Origin: Martelella alba | GTDB lineage: Bacteria; Pseudomonadota; Alphaproteobacteria; Rhizobiales; Rhizobiaceae | Direction: 5' to 3' | DNA: 64,000 bases | Assembly (NCBI RefSeq): GCF_006516955.1 | Contig: NZ_VHLG01000007.1 | Location: forward strand, 62,001-126,000 | Shown: positions 54,397 through 62,808 of the stretch, one piece after another | Numbering within the stretch: the stretch's first letter is position 1 | Layout: every line of letters starts with the position of its first letter | Position numbers and translations under genes: made by a program | The notes under the pieces: generated by a model | What the model was told of the DNA's origin: nothing | The model's database searches: none | What the model saw: the letters and a program-made list of their open reading frames with translations, nothing else

Positions 54397-55053
54397 ATGG
54401 CATTGAAACCATTCGTTCAGCCGCATGTTGAAACGCGTGCAGCGGAGCGCAGTGAGGGGACCCCTGAAGATATCAAGCCCCAGTCGCGTAAACGCCGTGG
54501 CAGCATTGAAGATACAGAAAGATGTCTGGAAGCTGGCGTCGCTAAAAGGCCCGCTCCGGCAAGATGGAGTGTCTTCTACGCCCGACGTACGGAAGGCGAT
54601 GCGCGCCCGCGTATCAAGGTGTCCGACGAATGGGTTATGGATTTTGTGAGGGGCCGCATTTCGATGTTGAGTGAAGGCGCCCATGCTGAAAATAATCTGG
54701 GCGCCCTGATGGCTCAGGCGGATCAGGAACCCGTCTCATCGACAGGGACGCAGCGTTTACCGTTGGATGAAGATGCGGCGGGTTTCAATGTGGCGCCGGA
54801 TGAGGATACAGAGCCTTCCGTCTCGCCACTGAGCAGTATGCCCTCGCTGATGATGTCGCTTCCCGCGCCGTTCTCCAGGCGCCGGCATTCCCGTGCTGAC
54901 GATTTGGTTGCATCTTCGAACATGTCGCAGCACCGTCAGCCGCCGTGCCCTGACACACCCTTCGATGAGCAGGGCCGGGAAGTACTGAGGCATCCGGATC
55001 TTCTGGAAGAGGCGTTGTCCATCGTCCCGGAGCGGAACACATTCTCACCATGA
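54397..55053 (+). CDS. Orphan hypothetical protein
   Basis: A 218-residue protein of unknown function with no membrane helix and no signal peptide. It is polar, with serine/proline-rich and acidic stretches, and looks largely disordered except for a short arginine-rich and hydrophobic core around RWSVFYARRTEGDARPRIKVSDEWVMDFVRG (residues about 75-107). CAGGAG at 54384-54389 supports ATG 54397. It lies alone between the LacI gene and the convergent pyruvate kinase gene. I recognise no relative; it could be a lineage-specific gene. Coding status is likely but not certain. Confidence 0.6.
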   Translation: MALKPFVQPHVETRAAERSEGTPEDIKPQSRKRRGSIEDTERCLEAGVAKRPAPARWSVFYARRTEGDARPRIKVSDEWVMDFVRGRISMLSEGAHAENNLGALMAQADQEPVSSTGTQRLPLDEDAAGFNVAPDEDTEPSVSPLSSMPSLMMSLPAPFSRRRHSRADDLVASSNMSQHRQPPCPDTPFDEQGREVLRHPDLLEEALSIVPERNTFSP

Positions 55054-55070
55054 CCTGAAAAGCATGAAAA

Positions 55071-55093
55071 AGGGCCGCGAAACTCGCGGCCCT
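55071..55093 (-). terminator. Terminator of pyruvate kinase gene
   Basis: A 9-bp stem (55071-55079 with 55085-55093), read on the minus strand as AGGGCCGCG-AGTTT-CGCGGCCCT and followed by TTTTTCATG, lies about 27 bases after the pyk stop. It also closes the convergent orphan gene on the plus strand, where no T-run follows. Confidence 0.85.
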
Positions 55094-55119
55094 GTCTGCA
55101 TTGCATTTTGAATATCCGG

Positions 55120-56559
55120 TCAGACGCCGGACTGGCCGTCCATGCCAATATAGGCGATGCGCAGCATATTGGTCGCGCCCGGCGTACCAAGCGGTACACC
55201 GGCTGAGACGATCAGACGGTCACCCGGCTTGCCGAAGCCTTCGTCAACGACGATGCGGCAGGCCTCGTCAACCATGGTATCGAGACCGGTCGGCTCGGCG
55301 GCGACGACACAGTGCAGACCCCAGACAATGGCGAGGCGACGTGCGGTCTTGACGACCGGCGACAGGGCGATGATCGGAACATTCGGCCGTTCACGGGCAG
55401 CGCGAAGACCGGTGGTGCCGGAGGCGGTGTAGGTGACGATCGCCGTCAGCTTCAGCGTTTCGGCAATTTCGCGGGCCGCCAGCGAAATGGCGTCGGCGCC
55501 GGTTGCTTCCGGCTGCGGACGCTGGGCGTGGATGATGTTCGGGTAAAGCGCTTCCTTCTCGATCGTGCGGGCGATCGAGGCCATGGTGGTGACCGCTTCA
55601 ACCGGATAGTCACCGGCAGCCGATTCAGCCGAAAGCATGATCGCATCGGCACCTTCGAAGACAGCGGTCGCGACGTCGGACACTTCGGCGCGGGTCGGAA
55701 CCGGCGAAGTGATCATCGATTCCAGCATCTGGGTGGCAACGACGACCGGCTTGCCGGCGGCGCGGCAGGCGCGGATCAGCTTCTTCTGCAGGCCGGGAAC
55801 GGCCTCCAGCGGCATTTCAACACCAAGGTCACCACGGGCAACCATCAGCGCGTCGGACATTTCGATGATCTCATCGATGCGTTCGATAGCCTGCGGCTTT
55901 TCGATCTTCGACAGAAGGCCGACCTGGCCACGGGCGATCTTGCGGACTTCGGCCAGATCGTCGGGGCGCTGGATGAAGGAAAGCGCAACCCAGTCGACAT
56001 CACCTGTTTCGAGAACGGCATCAAGGTCGAGCCGGTCCTTTTCGGTGAGGGCGCCAACGCCGAGCAGCGTATCGGGCAGCGATACGCCCTTGCGGTCGGA
56101 GATCTTGTTGCCGGCGACAACGGTGCAGACGATGCTCTTGCCATCACACTTTTCAGCGCGCAGCTGCAGCTTGCCGTCGTCGATCAGCAGGCGGTGGCCC
56201 GGCTGAACCGATTGCAGGATTTCGGGATGGGGGAGGTAGACGCGCTTTTCGTTGCCGGGCTCGTCAATATCGTCGAGGGTGAAGGTCTGGCCGATTTCAA
56301 GTTCGACCTTGGAGTCGAGAAACTTGCCAACACGAAGTTTGGGGCCCTGAAGGTCGGCGAGAATGCCGATCGGGCGGCCACAGCGGGCTTCTACATTCCG
56401 AATGCGCTTGATCAGCGTACGCATCAGATCATGGCTTGCATGGCTCATATTGATGCGGAATACGTCAGCGCCAGCCTTGTGCAGCTTTTCGATGACTTCT
56501 TCTTCGGACGAGGCGGGACCAAGTGTGGCGAGAATTTTGACTTTTCTGTTACGTCTCAT
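55120..56559 (-). CDS. pyk: Pyruvate kinase
   Basis: A 479-residue glycolytic enzyme that makes pyruvate and ATP from phosphoenolpyruvate. Recognisable parts: KILATLGPASS at the start, DVFRINMSHA, the central LLSKIEKPQAIERIDEIIEMSDALMVARGDLGVEMP with the substrate- and magnesium-binding residues, TQMLESMITSPVPTRAEVSDVATAVFEGADAIMLSAESAAGDYPVEAV, and the C-terminal regulatory domain. The start overlaps the stop of the upstream DUF1036 gene (ATGA). Confidence 0.97.
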   Translation of the reverse strand: MRRNRKVKILATLGPASSEEEVIEKLHKAGADVFRINMSHASHDLMRTLIKRIRNVEARCGRPIGILADLQGPKLRVGKFLDSKVELEIGQTFTLDDIDEPGNEKRVYLPHPEILQSVQPGHRLLIDDGKLQLRAEKCDGKSIVCTVVAGNKISDRKGVSLPDTLLGVGALTEKDRLDLDAVLETGDVDWVALSFIQRPDDLAEVRKIARGQVGLLSKIEKPQAIERIDEIIEMSDALMVARGDLGVEMPLEAVPGLQKKLIRACRAAGKPVVVATQMLESMITSPVPTRAEVSDVATAVFEGADAIMLSAESAAGDYPVEAVTTMASIARTIEKEALYPNIIHAQRPQPEATGADAISLAAREIAETLKLTAIVTYTASGTTGLRAARERPNVPIIALSPVVKTARRLAIVWGLHCVVAAEPTGLDTMVDEACRIVVDEGFGKPGDRLIVSAGVPLGTPGATNMLRIAYIGMDGQSGV

Positions 56560-57068
56560 CAGTTCTGACTCTCTTGAGTGCTGGGCTTGTCGGAAAGCTG
56601 CACAGTCCAGCTTTCCTCCCGCCCTGTGTCATATTCGCTAAAACCCATTCTCTGGTAACCGCGGGCAAAGCAGTCCTGAACGCCGACGATTGTAAACTCG
56701 TCTTCTGCGACGCACATATTGGTATAGCCCGTCCAGCGTCCGCCTCCGGTCGCGTCTTCGGCATAGAGATAGTAGTAGCGTGCTTTTAGTGGGCCCGGCA
56801 CAACGGTCGCGCAGGTGGAGGCCGGGAGTTGCCACCATCCTTCCGAGACCCAACCCTTTTCTTCGCGATAGCCGACCGCAACGCCAACGATCTTGGCTGT
56901 ATCGTTGCAGACGCGGAATTCCGCATGGGCGATGCCCGGTGCGGCGAAGCCGGCAAGAATACCGCCGAGCACGACCGCACTTCCGAGCGGCATGACGTTC
57001 AGAAGAAGGGTAAGGGCCTTGGTACGGCGGCCGGTATCGGGAGCGTGTTGGGTCATTGAGTTGAGCAT
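56559..57068 (-). CDS. DUF1036 family exported protein
   Basis: A 169-residue protein of the DUF1036 family. An N-terminal signal or anchor helix (LTLLLNVMPLGSAVVLGGILAGFAAPGIAHA) is followed by the domain FRVCNDTAKIVGVAVGYREEKGWVSEGWWQLPASTCATVV, with conserved cysteines, and a second half with YTNMCVAEDEFTIVGVQDC. The function of the family is unknown; it probably acts in the periplasm. Starts at ATG 57068 or 57056 are both possible. The stop overlaps the pyk start by one base, so the two genes are probably co-expressed. The divergent neighbour is an N-formylglutamate amidohydrolase. Confidence 0.88.
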   Translation of the reverse strand: MLNSMTQHAPDTGRRTKALTLLLNVMPLGSAVVLGGILAGFAAPGIAHAEFRVCNDTAKIVGVAVGYREEKGWVSEGWWQLPASTCATVVPGPLKARYYYLYAEDATGGGRWTGYTNMCVAEDEFTIVGVQDCFARGYQRMGFSEYDTGREESWTVQLSDKPSTQESQN

Positions 57069-57090
57069 TTGTGTCGTTATCTTGTTTTTG

Positions 57091-57133
57091 CGTTGACCGT
57101 AGGAGAAAGTCAACGCGGCTTCAATCGATTGTA
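57091..57133. promoter_or_regulatory. Inverted repeats between DUF1036 and N-formylglutamate amidohydrolase genes
   Basis: CGTTGAC-N11-GTCAACG (57091-57115) is a perfect 7-bp inverted repeat. Directly beside it, 57121-57133 reads TCAATCGATTGTA, matching 12 of the 14 bases of the palindrome over the porin promoter (TACAATCGATTGTA). Both are in the divergent promoter region. Functional meaning is inferred only from position and recurrence. Confidence 0.35.
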
Positions 57134-57250
57134 ATGGCCCTTTCAGTTTTGCCGCCCCTCGGGGCGAATCTATGGCGTCAAGCCGTCTTGCCGAAAGCGC
57201 CGACTCCATGCCATCAACTGCTATTATCATCAATTCTGCAACGGATATCC

Positions 57251-58033
57251 ATGCCGAACGTCAACGCATTTGAGAGAATAGACGGAAATTATGACAATGG
57301 CATTGTTTTGCTCGGCGATCATGCCATGGCCACGGTTCCAATGGAATATGGCAATCTCGGGCTTGATCCTGCCGTTTTTGCCCGCCACATCGCCTATGAT
57401 ATCGGCGTTGAAAAACTGGTGCGCGGGCTCGCAATGCGGCTCGGTTGCCCGGCTGTCATATCCTGTTTCTCGCGCCTTTTAATCGATCCAAATCGCGGTG
57501 AAGATGATCCGACATTGATCATGAAGATCTCCGACGGTGCGATCATTCCTGCGAATCACCCCTTGAGCGAGGCGGAGCGGCAAAGGCGGCTCGATCTTTA
57601 TCATCGTCCCTATCATGCCGCGATCGATGAAACGCTCCGCAAGGCGGAGGCGGCGCTGGGTCGGCCGCCGCTGGTGCTGTCCATCCATTCCTTCACCCAT
57701 GCCTGGAAGGGCGTCATGCGTCCATGGCATGCCGGTGTTTTATGGGACAGCGATCCGCGCGCTGCCGGAGCGCTGATTGCCGCGCTTGAAGGGGTTGGCG
57801 GCCTCATCATCGGCGATAACGAGCCCTATGATGGCGCGCTCAAGGGCGACACCATGTATCGTCACTGCTCGCAGAAAGGCCTGCCCCATGCGCTTCTCGA
57901 AGTAAGGCAGGATCTGATTTCGGATGAGGCCGGTATTGATCTGTGGATTGACCGGCTCGCACCTGTTTTTGCCGCACTCAATGGTCAGGATGACTTACAT
58001 GAGATCCGTCATTATCGGTCCCGGGCGGATTGA
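57251..58033 (+). CDS. N-formylglutamate amidohydrolase family protein
   Basis: A 260-residue hydrolase of the FGase family. It has VLLGDHAMATVPMEYGNLGLDPAVFARHIAYDIG in the N-terminal half, the substrate region CFSRLLIDPNRGEDDPTLI, LSIHSFTHAW and the C-terminal LLEVRQDLI. Founding members hydrolyse N-formylglutamate in histidine degradation, but this group, often next to DUF1244 and gapR, has no proven substrate. ATG 57251 fits the family start; the frame open to 57071 lies in the regulatory region. It is 30 bases ahead of the DUF1244 gene. Confidence 0.9.
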   Translation: MPNVNAFERIDGNYDNGIVLLGDHAMATVPMEYGNLGLDPAVFARHIAYDIGVEKLVRGLAMRLGCPAVISCFSRLLIDPNRGEDDPTLIMKISDGAIIPANHPLSEAERQRRLDLYHRPYHAAIDETLRKAEAALGRPPLVLSIHSFTHAWKGVMRPWHAGVLWDSDPRAAGALIAALEGVGGLIIGDNEPYDGALKGDTMYRHCSQKGLPHALLEVRQDLISDEAGIDLWIDRLAPVFAALNGQDDLHEIRHYRSRAD

Positions 58034-58063
58034 AACGCTGGGTCAAACGAGAGGATGATAAGC

Positions 58064-58369
58064 ATGGCTGAGCTGAATGGAGTAGAGCGTGAGGCGCTGG
58101 AAGCGGCAGCCTTTCGCCGCCTGGTCGCACATTTGCGTGACAGAAGCGATGTCCAGAATATCGATCTGATGAACCTGGCCGGCTTTTGCCGCAACTGCCT
58201 CTCCAACTGGTATCGTGAGGCGGCGGAGGAAAAGGGGATTGCCCTTTCGAAGGAAGAAAGCCGAAAAATCGTCTATGGCATGCCCTATGATGACTGGAAG
58301 GCGCTTCACCAGCGTGAGGCCAGTCCTGAGCAGAAGGCTGCTTTTGAAGTGAACAAACCCGCCGAATGA
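58064..58369 (+). CDS. DUF1244 family protein
   Basis: A 101-residue small protein of the DUF1244 family, with FRRLVAHLRDRSDVQNIDLMNLAGFCRNCLSNWYREAAEEKGI and the conserved YGMPYDDWKALHQ. The central CRNC pair may bind a metal. The function is unknown. GAGAGG upstream gives ATG 58064 a better spacing than ATG 58055. It follows the N-formylglutamate amidohydrolase gene, its usual neighbour in alphaproteobacteria. Confidence 0.92.
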   Translation: MAELNGVEREALEAAAFRRLVAHLRDRSDVQNIDLMNLAGFCRNCLSNWYREAAEEKGIALSKEESRKIVYGMPYDDWKALHQREASPEQKAAFEVNKPAE

Positions 58370-58505
58370 GGCTTCGCCCCATTTGAGTGCTTGACCTTGA
58401 CGGCACTTCGCGGCAGGCAAGGGCCCGTTTCTGAATTTTTGAATATGTCGCTTTCGGCGCAAAACTGCCGGCAGCGACAGGATGACAGTCCAACAGGAGA
58501 AAGAC

Positions 58506-58769
58506 ATGTCTGACGCACAGGGTGTTGCGCGCGACCAGCTGCGCTCGTTTGTCGAACGCATCGAGCGCCTGGAAGAGGAAAAGAAGACGATTGCCGATGA
58601 CATCAAGGATGTCTATGGCGAGGCCAAGGGAACCGGCTTTGACACCAAGGCGCTGCGCAAGATCATCGCTCTGCGCAAGAAGGACGAGCAGGAACGCATG
58701 GAAGAGGAGGCGATCCTCGATACCTATCTGATCGCGCTCGGCATGCTCGCCGCTGGCGAACAGGAATAA
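58506..58769 (+). CDS. gapR: GapR-like nucleoid-associated protein (DUF2312)
   Basis: An 87-residue DNA-binding protein, almost wholly helical: [59 protein letters not shown]. In Caulobacter GapR encircles overtwisted DNA and aids replication and transcription. The length and sequence match the family throughout. CAGGAG just before ATG 58506 sets the start. Terminator directly after. Confidence 0.95.
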   Translation: MSDAQGVARDQLRSFVERIERLEEEKKTIADDIKDVYGEAKGTGFDTKALRKIIALRKKDEQERMEEEAILDTYLIALGMLAAGEQE

Positions 58770-58778
58770 TTTTCCGTC

Positions 58779-58804
58779 AGGGCCGGAGCGATCCGGCCCT
58801 TTTG
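58779..58804 (+). terminator. Terminator of gapR
   Basis: A perfect 9-bp stem (58779-58787 with 58792-58800, loop GCGA) followed by TTTT lies 10 bases after the gapR stop. It partly abuts the stop of the convergent TauE/SafE gene. Confidence 0.85.
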
Positions 58805-59563
58805 CTACAGGCCGTCCACCACCAGTTTCAGCCCCGCCAGGAAGGCCATGATATACATGAAGGGGTAGAAAACCTCCATCTTCATGTGCTTGACCACCAG
58901 GGCTCCGAGAAAGGTGGCGATGATGGCGACGGGCAGCAGGCTGGCCGATGCGATGAGGTTCGAGACCTGTAACTCGCCGAGCGCGTAATAGGGCAGAAGT
59001 TTCACGACATTGACAATGGCGAAGAAGCGTACGCTCATGCCGGTATAGGATCTGACGTCCAGTTTCAGCGGCAGCGTATAGATCTGAAATGGCGGGCCGC
59101 CCGAATGGGAAATGAAGCTGGTATAGCCGGAAACAAGGCTCCAAACCGTCGCCTTGACAGGGCGCTGCGGAGCAGGCGGGGCCTCTTCCTTCGGCCCCGG
59201 CCGGAGGCGATCGAAGAAGTATTTGCCGGCGAAGCTCACGGTTGCCAGTCCGACAAGAAGCTTGGTCAGTGAATAGGGGACCATGGAAAAGGTCATCCAG
59301 CCGAGCACAATACCGATCATGGCGCCGGGCAGCATGATCTTCATTGTCGGCCAGTGATTGTCATGGCGCCAGGACCAGAGCGCTACGCCATCCATAACGA
59401 TCAGGATTGGCAGCATGATCGCGGCTGCTGTCACCGGATCGACAACAAGGGTCAGGATCGGAACGCCGAGCAGGGCAAGCGCGCCGCCCATGCCGCCTTT
59501 CGTCAGGCCGACAAGCATCACCGCCGGAATGGCGGCTGCATAAAATAAAGGATCGGGTAGCAT
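58805..59563 (-). CDS. TauE/SafE family membrane permease
   Basis: A 252-residue inner-membrane protein with about eight helices and an internal repeat, typical of the TauE/SafE family of sulfite, sulfoacetate or organosulfur exporters. Motifs: MLVGLTKGGMGGALALLGVPILTLVVDPVTAAAIMLP and the second-half GYTSFISHSGGPPFQIYTLPL, both with the family's glycine pairs. ATG 59563 gives the normal start; the reading frame extends to 59650 but adds no hydrophobic segment. No sulfur genes are near, so the substrate is open. Confidence 0.88.
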   Translation of the reverse strand: MLPDPLFYAAAIPAVMLVGLTKGGMGGALALLGVPILTLVVDPVTAAAIMLPILIVMDGVALWSWRHDNHWPTMKIMLPGAMIGIVLGWMTFSMVPYSLTKLLVGLATVSFAGKYFFDRLRPGPKEEAPPAPQRPVKATVWSLVSGYTSFISHSGGPPFQIYTLPLKLDVRSYTGMSVRFFAIVNVVKLLPYYALGELQVSNLIASASLLPVAIIATFLGALVVKHMKMEVFYPFMYIMAFLAGLKLVVDGL

Positions 59564-59717
59564 ATGGACAAAGACTCGGTTGAAACTGACGTCTAACGGA
59601 TTTATCGGAGTTTTGCGAGTGTCGCGCCTGTCCCGGTAGGCAGGCGGCACTGGTCACGGTCCTGCGGCTCCTGTCCCGCCGCAGCCGGTCGAGAATGAAA
59701 GGACAGGGGAGGCTGAC

Positions 59718-60371
59718 ATGGAAAGTGCCGAAACACGCTGCCGACTGGTTCTGATCGTGCCTGATATCGCAGATGCTGCAGAACAGGAAAAGCTTCTGGG
59801 GGATGCGCTGCGTGGCGGTGATGTCGCCTCTGTCATCATTCCGCAATATGCGCTTGGCCTGGATGAATTCCAGATGCGGGCGGAAAAGCTGGTGGCTCTG
59901 GTGCAAAACTACGATGCCGCGGCAATCATTGCCGGTGACAGCCGGGTTGCCGGGCGCGCCCGGGCCGATGGCATTCATATTGATGGTGGCGCGGAAGCCG
60001 TGGCGGAGGCGGTGGAGAAATTCTCACCGAAATTCATCGTTGGCGCCGGGCATTCGGGCGATCGCCACGAGGCCCTGGAGATCGGTGAAAAATCGCCGGA
60101 CTATATTCTTTTCGGCAAGCTGGACGGTGACAGCCGGCCACAGGCCCATCCGAAAAATCTCGAACTGGGTGAATGGTGGGCCTCACTGGTCGAAATTCCC
60201 TGTATTGTGATGGGTGGAGGCGATCCCGCAAGCGCCATGGATGTTGCCGCTACATGGGCGGAATTTGTCGGGCTCGGCCGCGCCATCTTCTCCGCACCCG
60301 GCGGGCCGGCGGCCATGGTTGCCCAGATCAATGCCGTGCTTGACGAAAAAGCGCCACGATTTGAATATTGA
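59718..60371 (+). CDS. ThiE-like (thiamine phosphate synthase fold) protein
   Basis: A 217-residue TIM-barrel protein of the TenI/ThiE group. The order of strands fits: RLVLIVPDI, AAIIAGDSRVAGRARADGIHIDGG, FIVGAGHSGDRHEALEIGEKSPDYILFGKL, IPCIVMGGGD. Key ThiE motifs are degenerate: the NDR of the substrate loop reads GDS, the LGQxD motif after HI is replaced by DGG, and SxH reads GHS. Real thiamine phosphate synthase activity is therefore unlikely. It sits ahead of a Sel1-repeat gene (7 bases between) in an arrangement common in rhizobia. I give no gene name for this reason. Confidence 0.85.
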   Translation: MESAETRCRLVLIVPDIADAAEQEKLLGDALRGGDVASVIIPQYALGLDEFQMRAEKLVALVQNYDAAAIIAGDSRVAGRARADGIHIDGGAEAVAEAVEKFSPKFIVGAGHSGDRHEALEIGEKSPDYILFGKLDGDSRPQAHPKNLELGEWWASLVEIPCIVMGGGDPASAMDVAATWAEFVGLGRAIFSAPGGPAAMVAQINAVLDEKAPRFEY

Positions 60372-60378
60372 TGGCAGT

Positions 60379-61479
60379 ATGATGAATCGGAACAACGGTC
60401 TTGCGGCCGCCCTCCTGATGAGCGGAATTGCCATCGCCGCGCCAGCTCTGGCGCAGGCCGATGCAACGACATCCACCGTTGATACCCCGGCAGCGCTGGC
60501 AGCCCCCGTGCCGGAGCGCGGCAGCCGGCTTGTCTCTCCGGATGATCTCAATATTGCACGCACGCCATCCGGGCTGGAACTTTATGATCGCATGGGCAGC
60601 CCGCTTCCCGAGCTTCCGCCGGAAAAAACCTATGACGGTCCCGTCGATGAAGCCTATGGCGCCTATCAGCGTGGCATGTTCCAGACCGCCTATTCCGAAG
60701 CGCTGAAGCGGGCGCATCGCGGCGATGCGGATGCCGAGACGCTGATTGCGGTCATGCTGGACAAGGATCTCATTTCAAAAGCGCGGGCGGGGCGTTCTGC
60801 CGACTGGTATCGCATGGCGGCGGAAAGCGATGATCCGGCGGCGAAAAACCGCTACGGCATGATGCTGCTTTCCGGTCAGGATGTCGCCAAGGATCCGGTC
60901 AAGGGGGAAGCGCTTGTGCGCGCGGCGGCCGAGGCGGGCAATGCCGAAGCGGCCTATAATCTGGCCACGCTTATCATTTCCAAGGGCAAGGGAAGCGCAG
61001 ACGGCACCAATGACGCTTTGCCGTGGTATGAACGTGCTGCCAATGCGGGGATTCCCGAGGCGGAATATGCGCTCTCGCAGATCTATCTTGCCGATGCCAG
61101 CCTGCCGGAAGAAAAGCGGATCACCAACGGCTTCTGGCTTTACAGTGCCGCCAAGGGCGGGCTTGATACGGCCCAGATCGATCTGGCCCTGCGGCTCGTC
61201 AATGGACGCGGCGGGCAGGGGGCGGATCCCGATCAGGCCTTCGAATGGATGCATCGCGCGGCCATTTCCGGCAATCCCGCAGCGCAGAACAAGCTCGGCG
61301 ATATGTTCCGTGACGGTGTTGGTACGAAGAAGGACCCGGTTTCGGCTGCAACCTTCTATCTGCTTGCCAAACGGTCCGGCCTTTCTGAACCAAAGGTTGA
61401 GGCCTTTCTGAAGCAATTGCCGGCAGATCAATTGAAACAGGCCGAAGCGCGGGCCAATACCGCTGCAGGAAAATTCTAG
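60379..61479 (+). CDS. Exported Sel1-repeat (TPR-like) protein
   Basis: A 366-residue periplasmic repeat protein. The signal peptide MMNRNNGLAAALLMSGIAIAAPALAQ precedes a low-complexity stretch and then five or so Sel1-like repeats, for instance KNRYGMMLLSGQDVAKDPVKGEALVRAAAEAG and NKLGDMFRDGVGTKKDPVSAATFYLLAKRSG. Such proteins mediate protein-protein contacts in the cell envelope. It follows the ThiE-like gene by 7 bases, so the two are likely co-expressed. ATG 60379 and 60382 are adjacent alternatives. Confidence 0.9.
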   Translation: MMNRNNGLAAALLMSGIAIAAPALAQADATTSTVDTPAALAAPVPERGSRLVSPDDLNIARTPSGLELYDRMGSPLPELPPEKTYDGPVDEAYGAYQRGMFQTAYSEALKRAHRGDADAETLIAVMLDKDLISKARAGRSADWYRMAAESDDPAAKNRYGMMLLSGQDVAKDPVKGEALVRAAAEAGNAEAAYNLATLIISKGKGSADGTNDALPWYERAANAGIPEAEYALSQIYLADASLPEEKRITNGFWLYSAAKGGLDTAQIDLALRLVNGRGGQGADPDQAFEWMHRAAISGNPAAQNKLGDMFRDGVGTKKDPVSAATFYLLAKRSGLSEPKVEAFLKQLPADQLKQAEARANTAAGKF

Positions 61480-61597
61480 TATTAAGCGATTTTCGACGCT
61501 GTTCAGCCGGGTGTAAATTGTGTATTTCTAAAGACAGCTTTTGGGGGAGCCTGTCCTGCCTCTGGTTTTTGGCGATGCATGATAGAGGTTGGCATAT

Positions 61598-62692
61598 TTG
61601 CAGCAACTGACTTCAATTGCCCAGCTTGTTTCGAGCCTCGGGCTCGGCGCTCTGGTCGTTCTCGGTTATTTCGCTTTGCTGCGATATTACCGGGAACGGT
61701 TTTCGGGCGTGGTGATCAGCGGCGTGCTGTTTGGCTGTGGCGCCGTTCTGGCCATGCTCAATCCGATCCAGGTCTCGCCCGGTGTCTTTTTTGATGCGCG
61801 CAGCGTTTTTCTGGCGCTGGCCTCGCCCTTTGCCGGGCCGATTTCAGGCCTGATCGCGCTTGCCATGGCCGTTACCGCGCGTTTCTCCTTTGGCGGCAGT
61901 GGCGCTTTTGCCGGTTCAATCGGTCTTGTGATCGCCTGTGCCGCCGGCATGCTTCTGTGGTATTTTGGTCCGAGGCGCTATCGGCTGAAGCATTTCCTCA
62001 TTCTGGCGGCCATGGCTTCAATGATGGTCTTTTCTGCCTTCGCAATGGGGGTTGCCGCTGGTTTCGCGATCATCGCCGCGGCGCTGATCCCGCTGATCAC
62101 GATCAATTTCCTTGGCGTGGTGCTGCTGGGACTGTGTCTGGAAGCGGCGCGATCGAATAATGAATATATGCGGATCATGGCCTTCGAGGCCGAGCGCGAT
62201 CCGCTGACCCATCTGTTCAACCGGCGTATCCTGGATGATGTCGAGCTGAAGCTGGAACGTTCGATCACCAGGGATGCCCGTCAGATCTGTGTCATTCTCT
62301 TCGATATCGACCACTTCAAGGCCATTAATGACCAATTCGGGCATGCCCGGGGTGATGATGTGCTGCTCAAGGTGGCTGGCACCATTACCAGCCGCGTGCG
62401 CCGTAGCGATACAGTGGTGCGTTATGGCGGTGAGGAGATCGCCGTCATTCTTGAAGATACGCTGATTGAGAATGCCGTTCAGGTGGCTGAACATGCACGG
62501 AAGATGGTCGAAAGACTGACATTTGAACACGGCGACGAGCGCTTTTCAGTGACCGTCAGCGCCGGTGTGGCCGCATTCATGGCTGGTGATGGCGCGCTGC
62601 GCAATGCTCTCGATCAGGCCGATCAGGCGCTCTATCGAGCCAAGAATGCCGGCCGGAATCGTGTCGAATCGCTCATGCAGGCGGCCGCCTGA
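61598..62692 (+). CDS. Membrane diguanylate cyclase with LytS-YhcK-type 5TM sensor
   Basis: A 364-residue inner-membrane enzyme. The N-terminal ~190 residues hold about five helices of the 5TMR-LYT type (GVLFGCGAVLAMLNPIQVSPGVFFDARSVFLALASPFAGPISGLIALAM). The C-terminal GGDEF domain starts at DPLTHLFNRRILDD; its active site reads GGEEI and an RxxD inhibitory site (RRSD) precedes it, so activity with product feedback is likely. Starts are TTG 61598 or 61589, neither with a clear ribosome site; AGAGG at 61582 fits 61598 better. It stands alone, 110 bases after the Sel1 gene. Confidence 0.92.
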   Translation: MQQLTSIAQLVSSLGLGALVVLGYFALLRYYRERFSGVVISGVLFGCGAVLAMLNPIQVSPGVFFDARSVFLALASPFAGPISGLIALAMAVTARFSFGGSGAFAGSIGLVIACAAGMLLWYFGPRRYRLKHFLILAAMASMMVFSAFAMGVAAGFAIIAAALIPLITINFLGVVLLGLCLEAARSNNEYMRIMAFEAERDPLTHLFNRRILDDVELKLERSITRDARQICVILFDIDHFKAINDQFGHARGDDVLLKVAGTITSRVRRSDTVVRYGGEEIAVILEDTLIENAVQVAEHARKMVERLTFEHGDERFSVTVSAGVAAFMAGDGALRNALDQADQALYRAKNAGRNRVESLMQAAA

Positions 62693-62808
62693 GGCATGTC
62701 GGCGGTTTTGCACACTTGAATTTGCCCCTATTCTGTGTTCATGAACCGTAAAACACCGCATTTCCTCGCTGTCTCTTGCTGATGGCGCAATAACAAGGAT
62801 ATTCTTTC

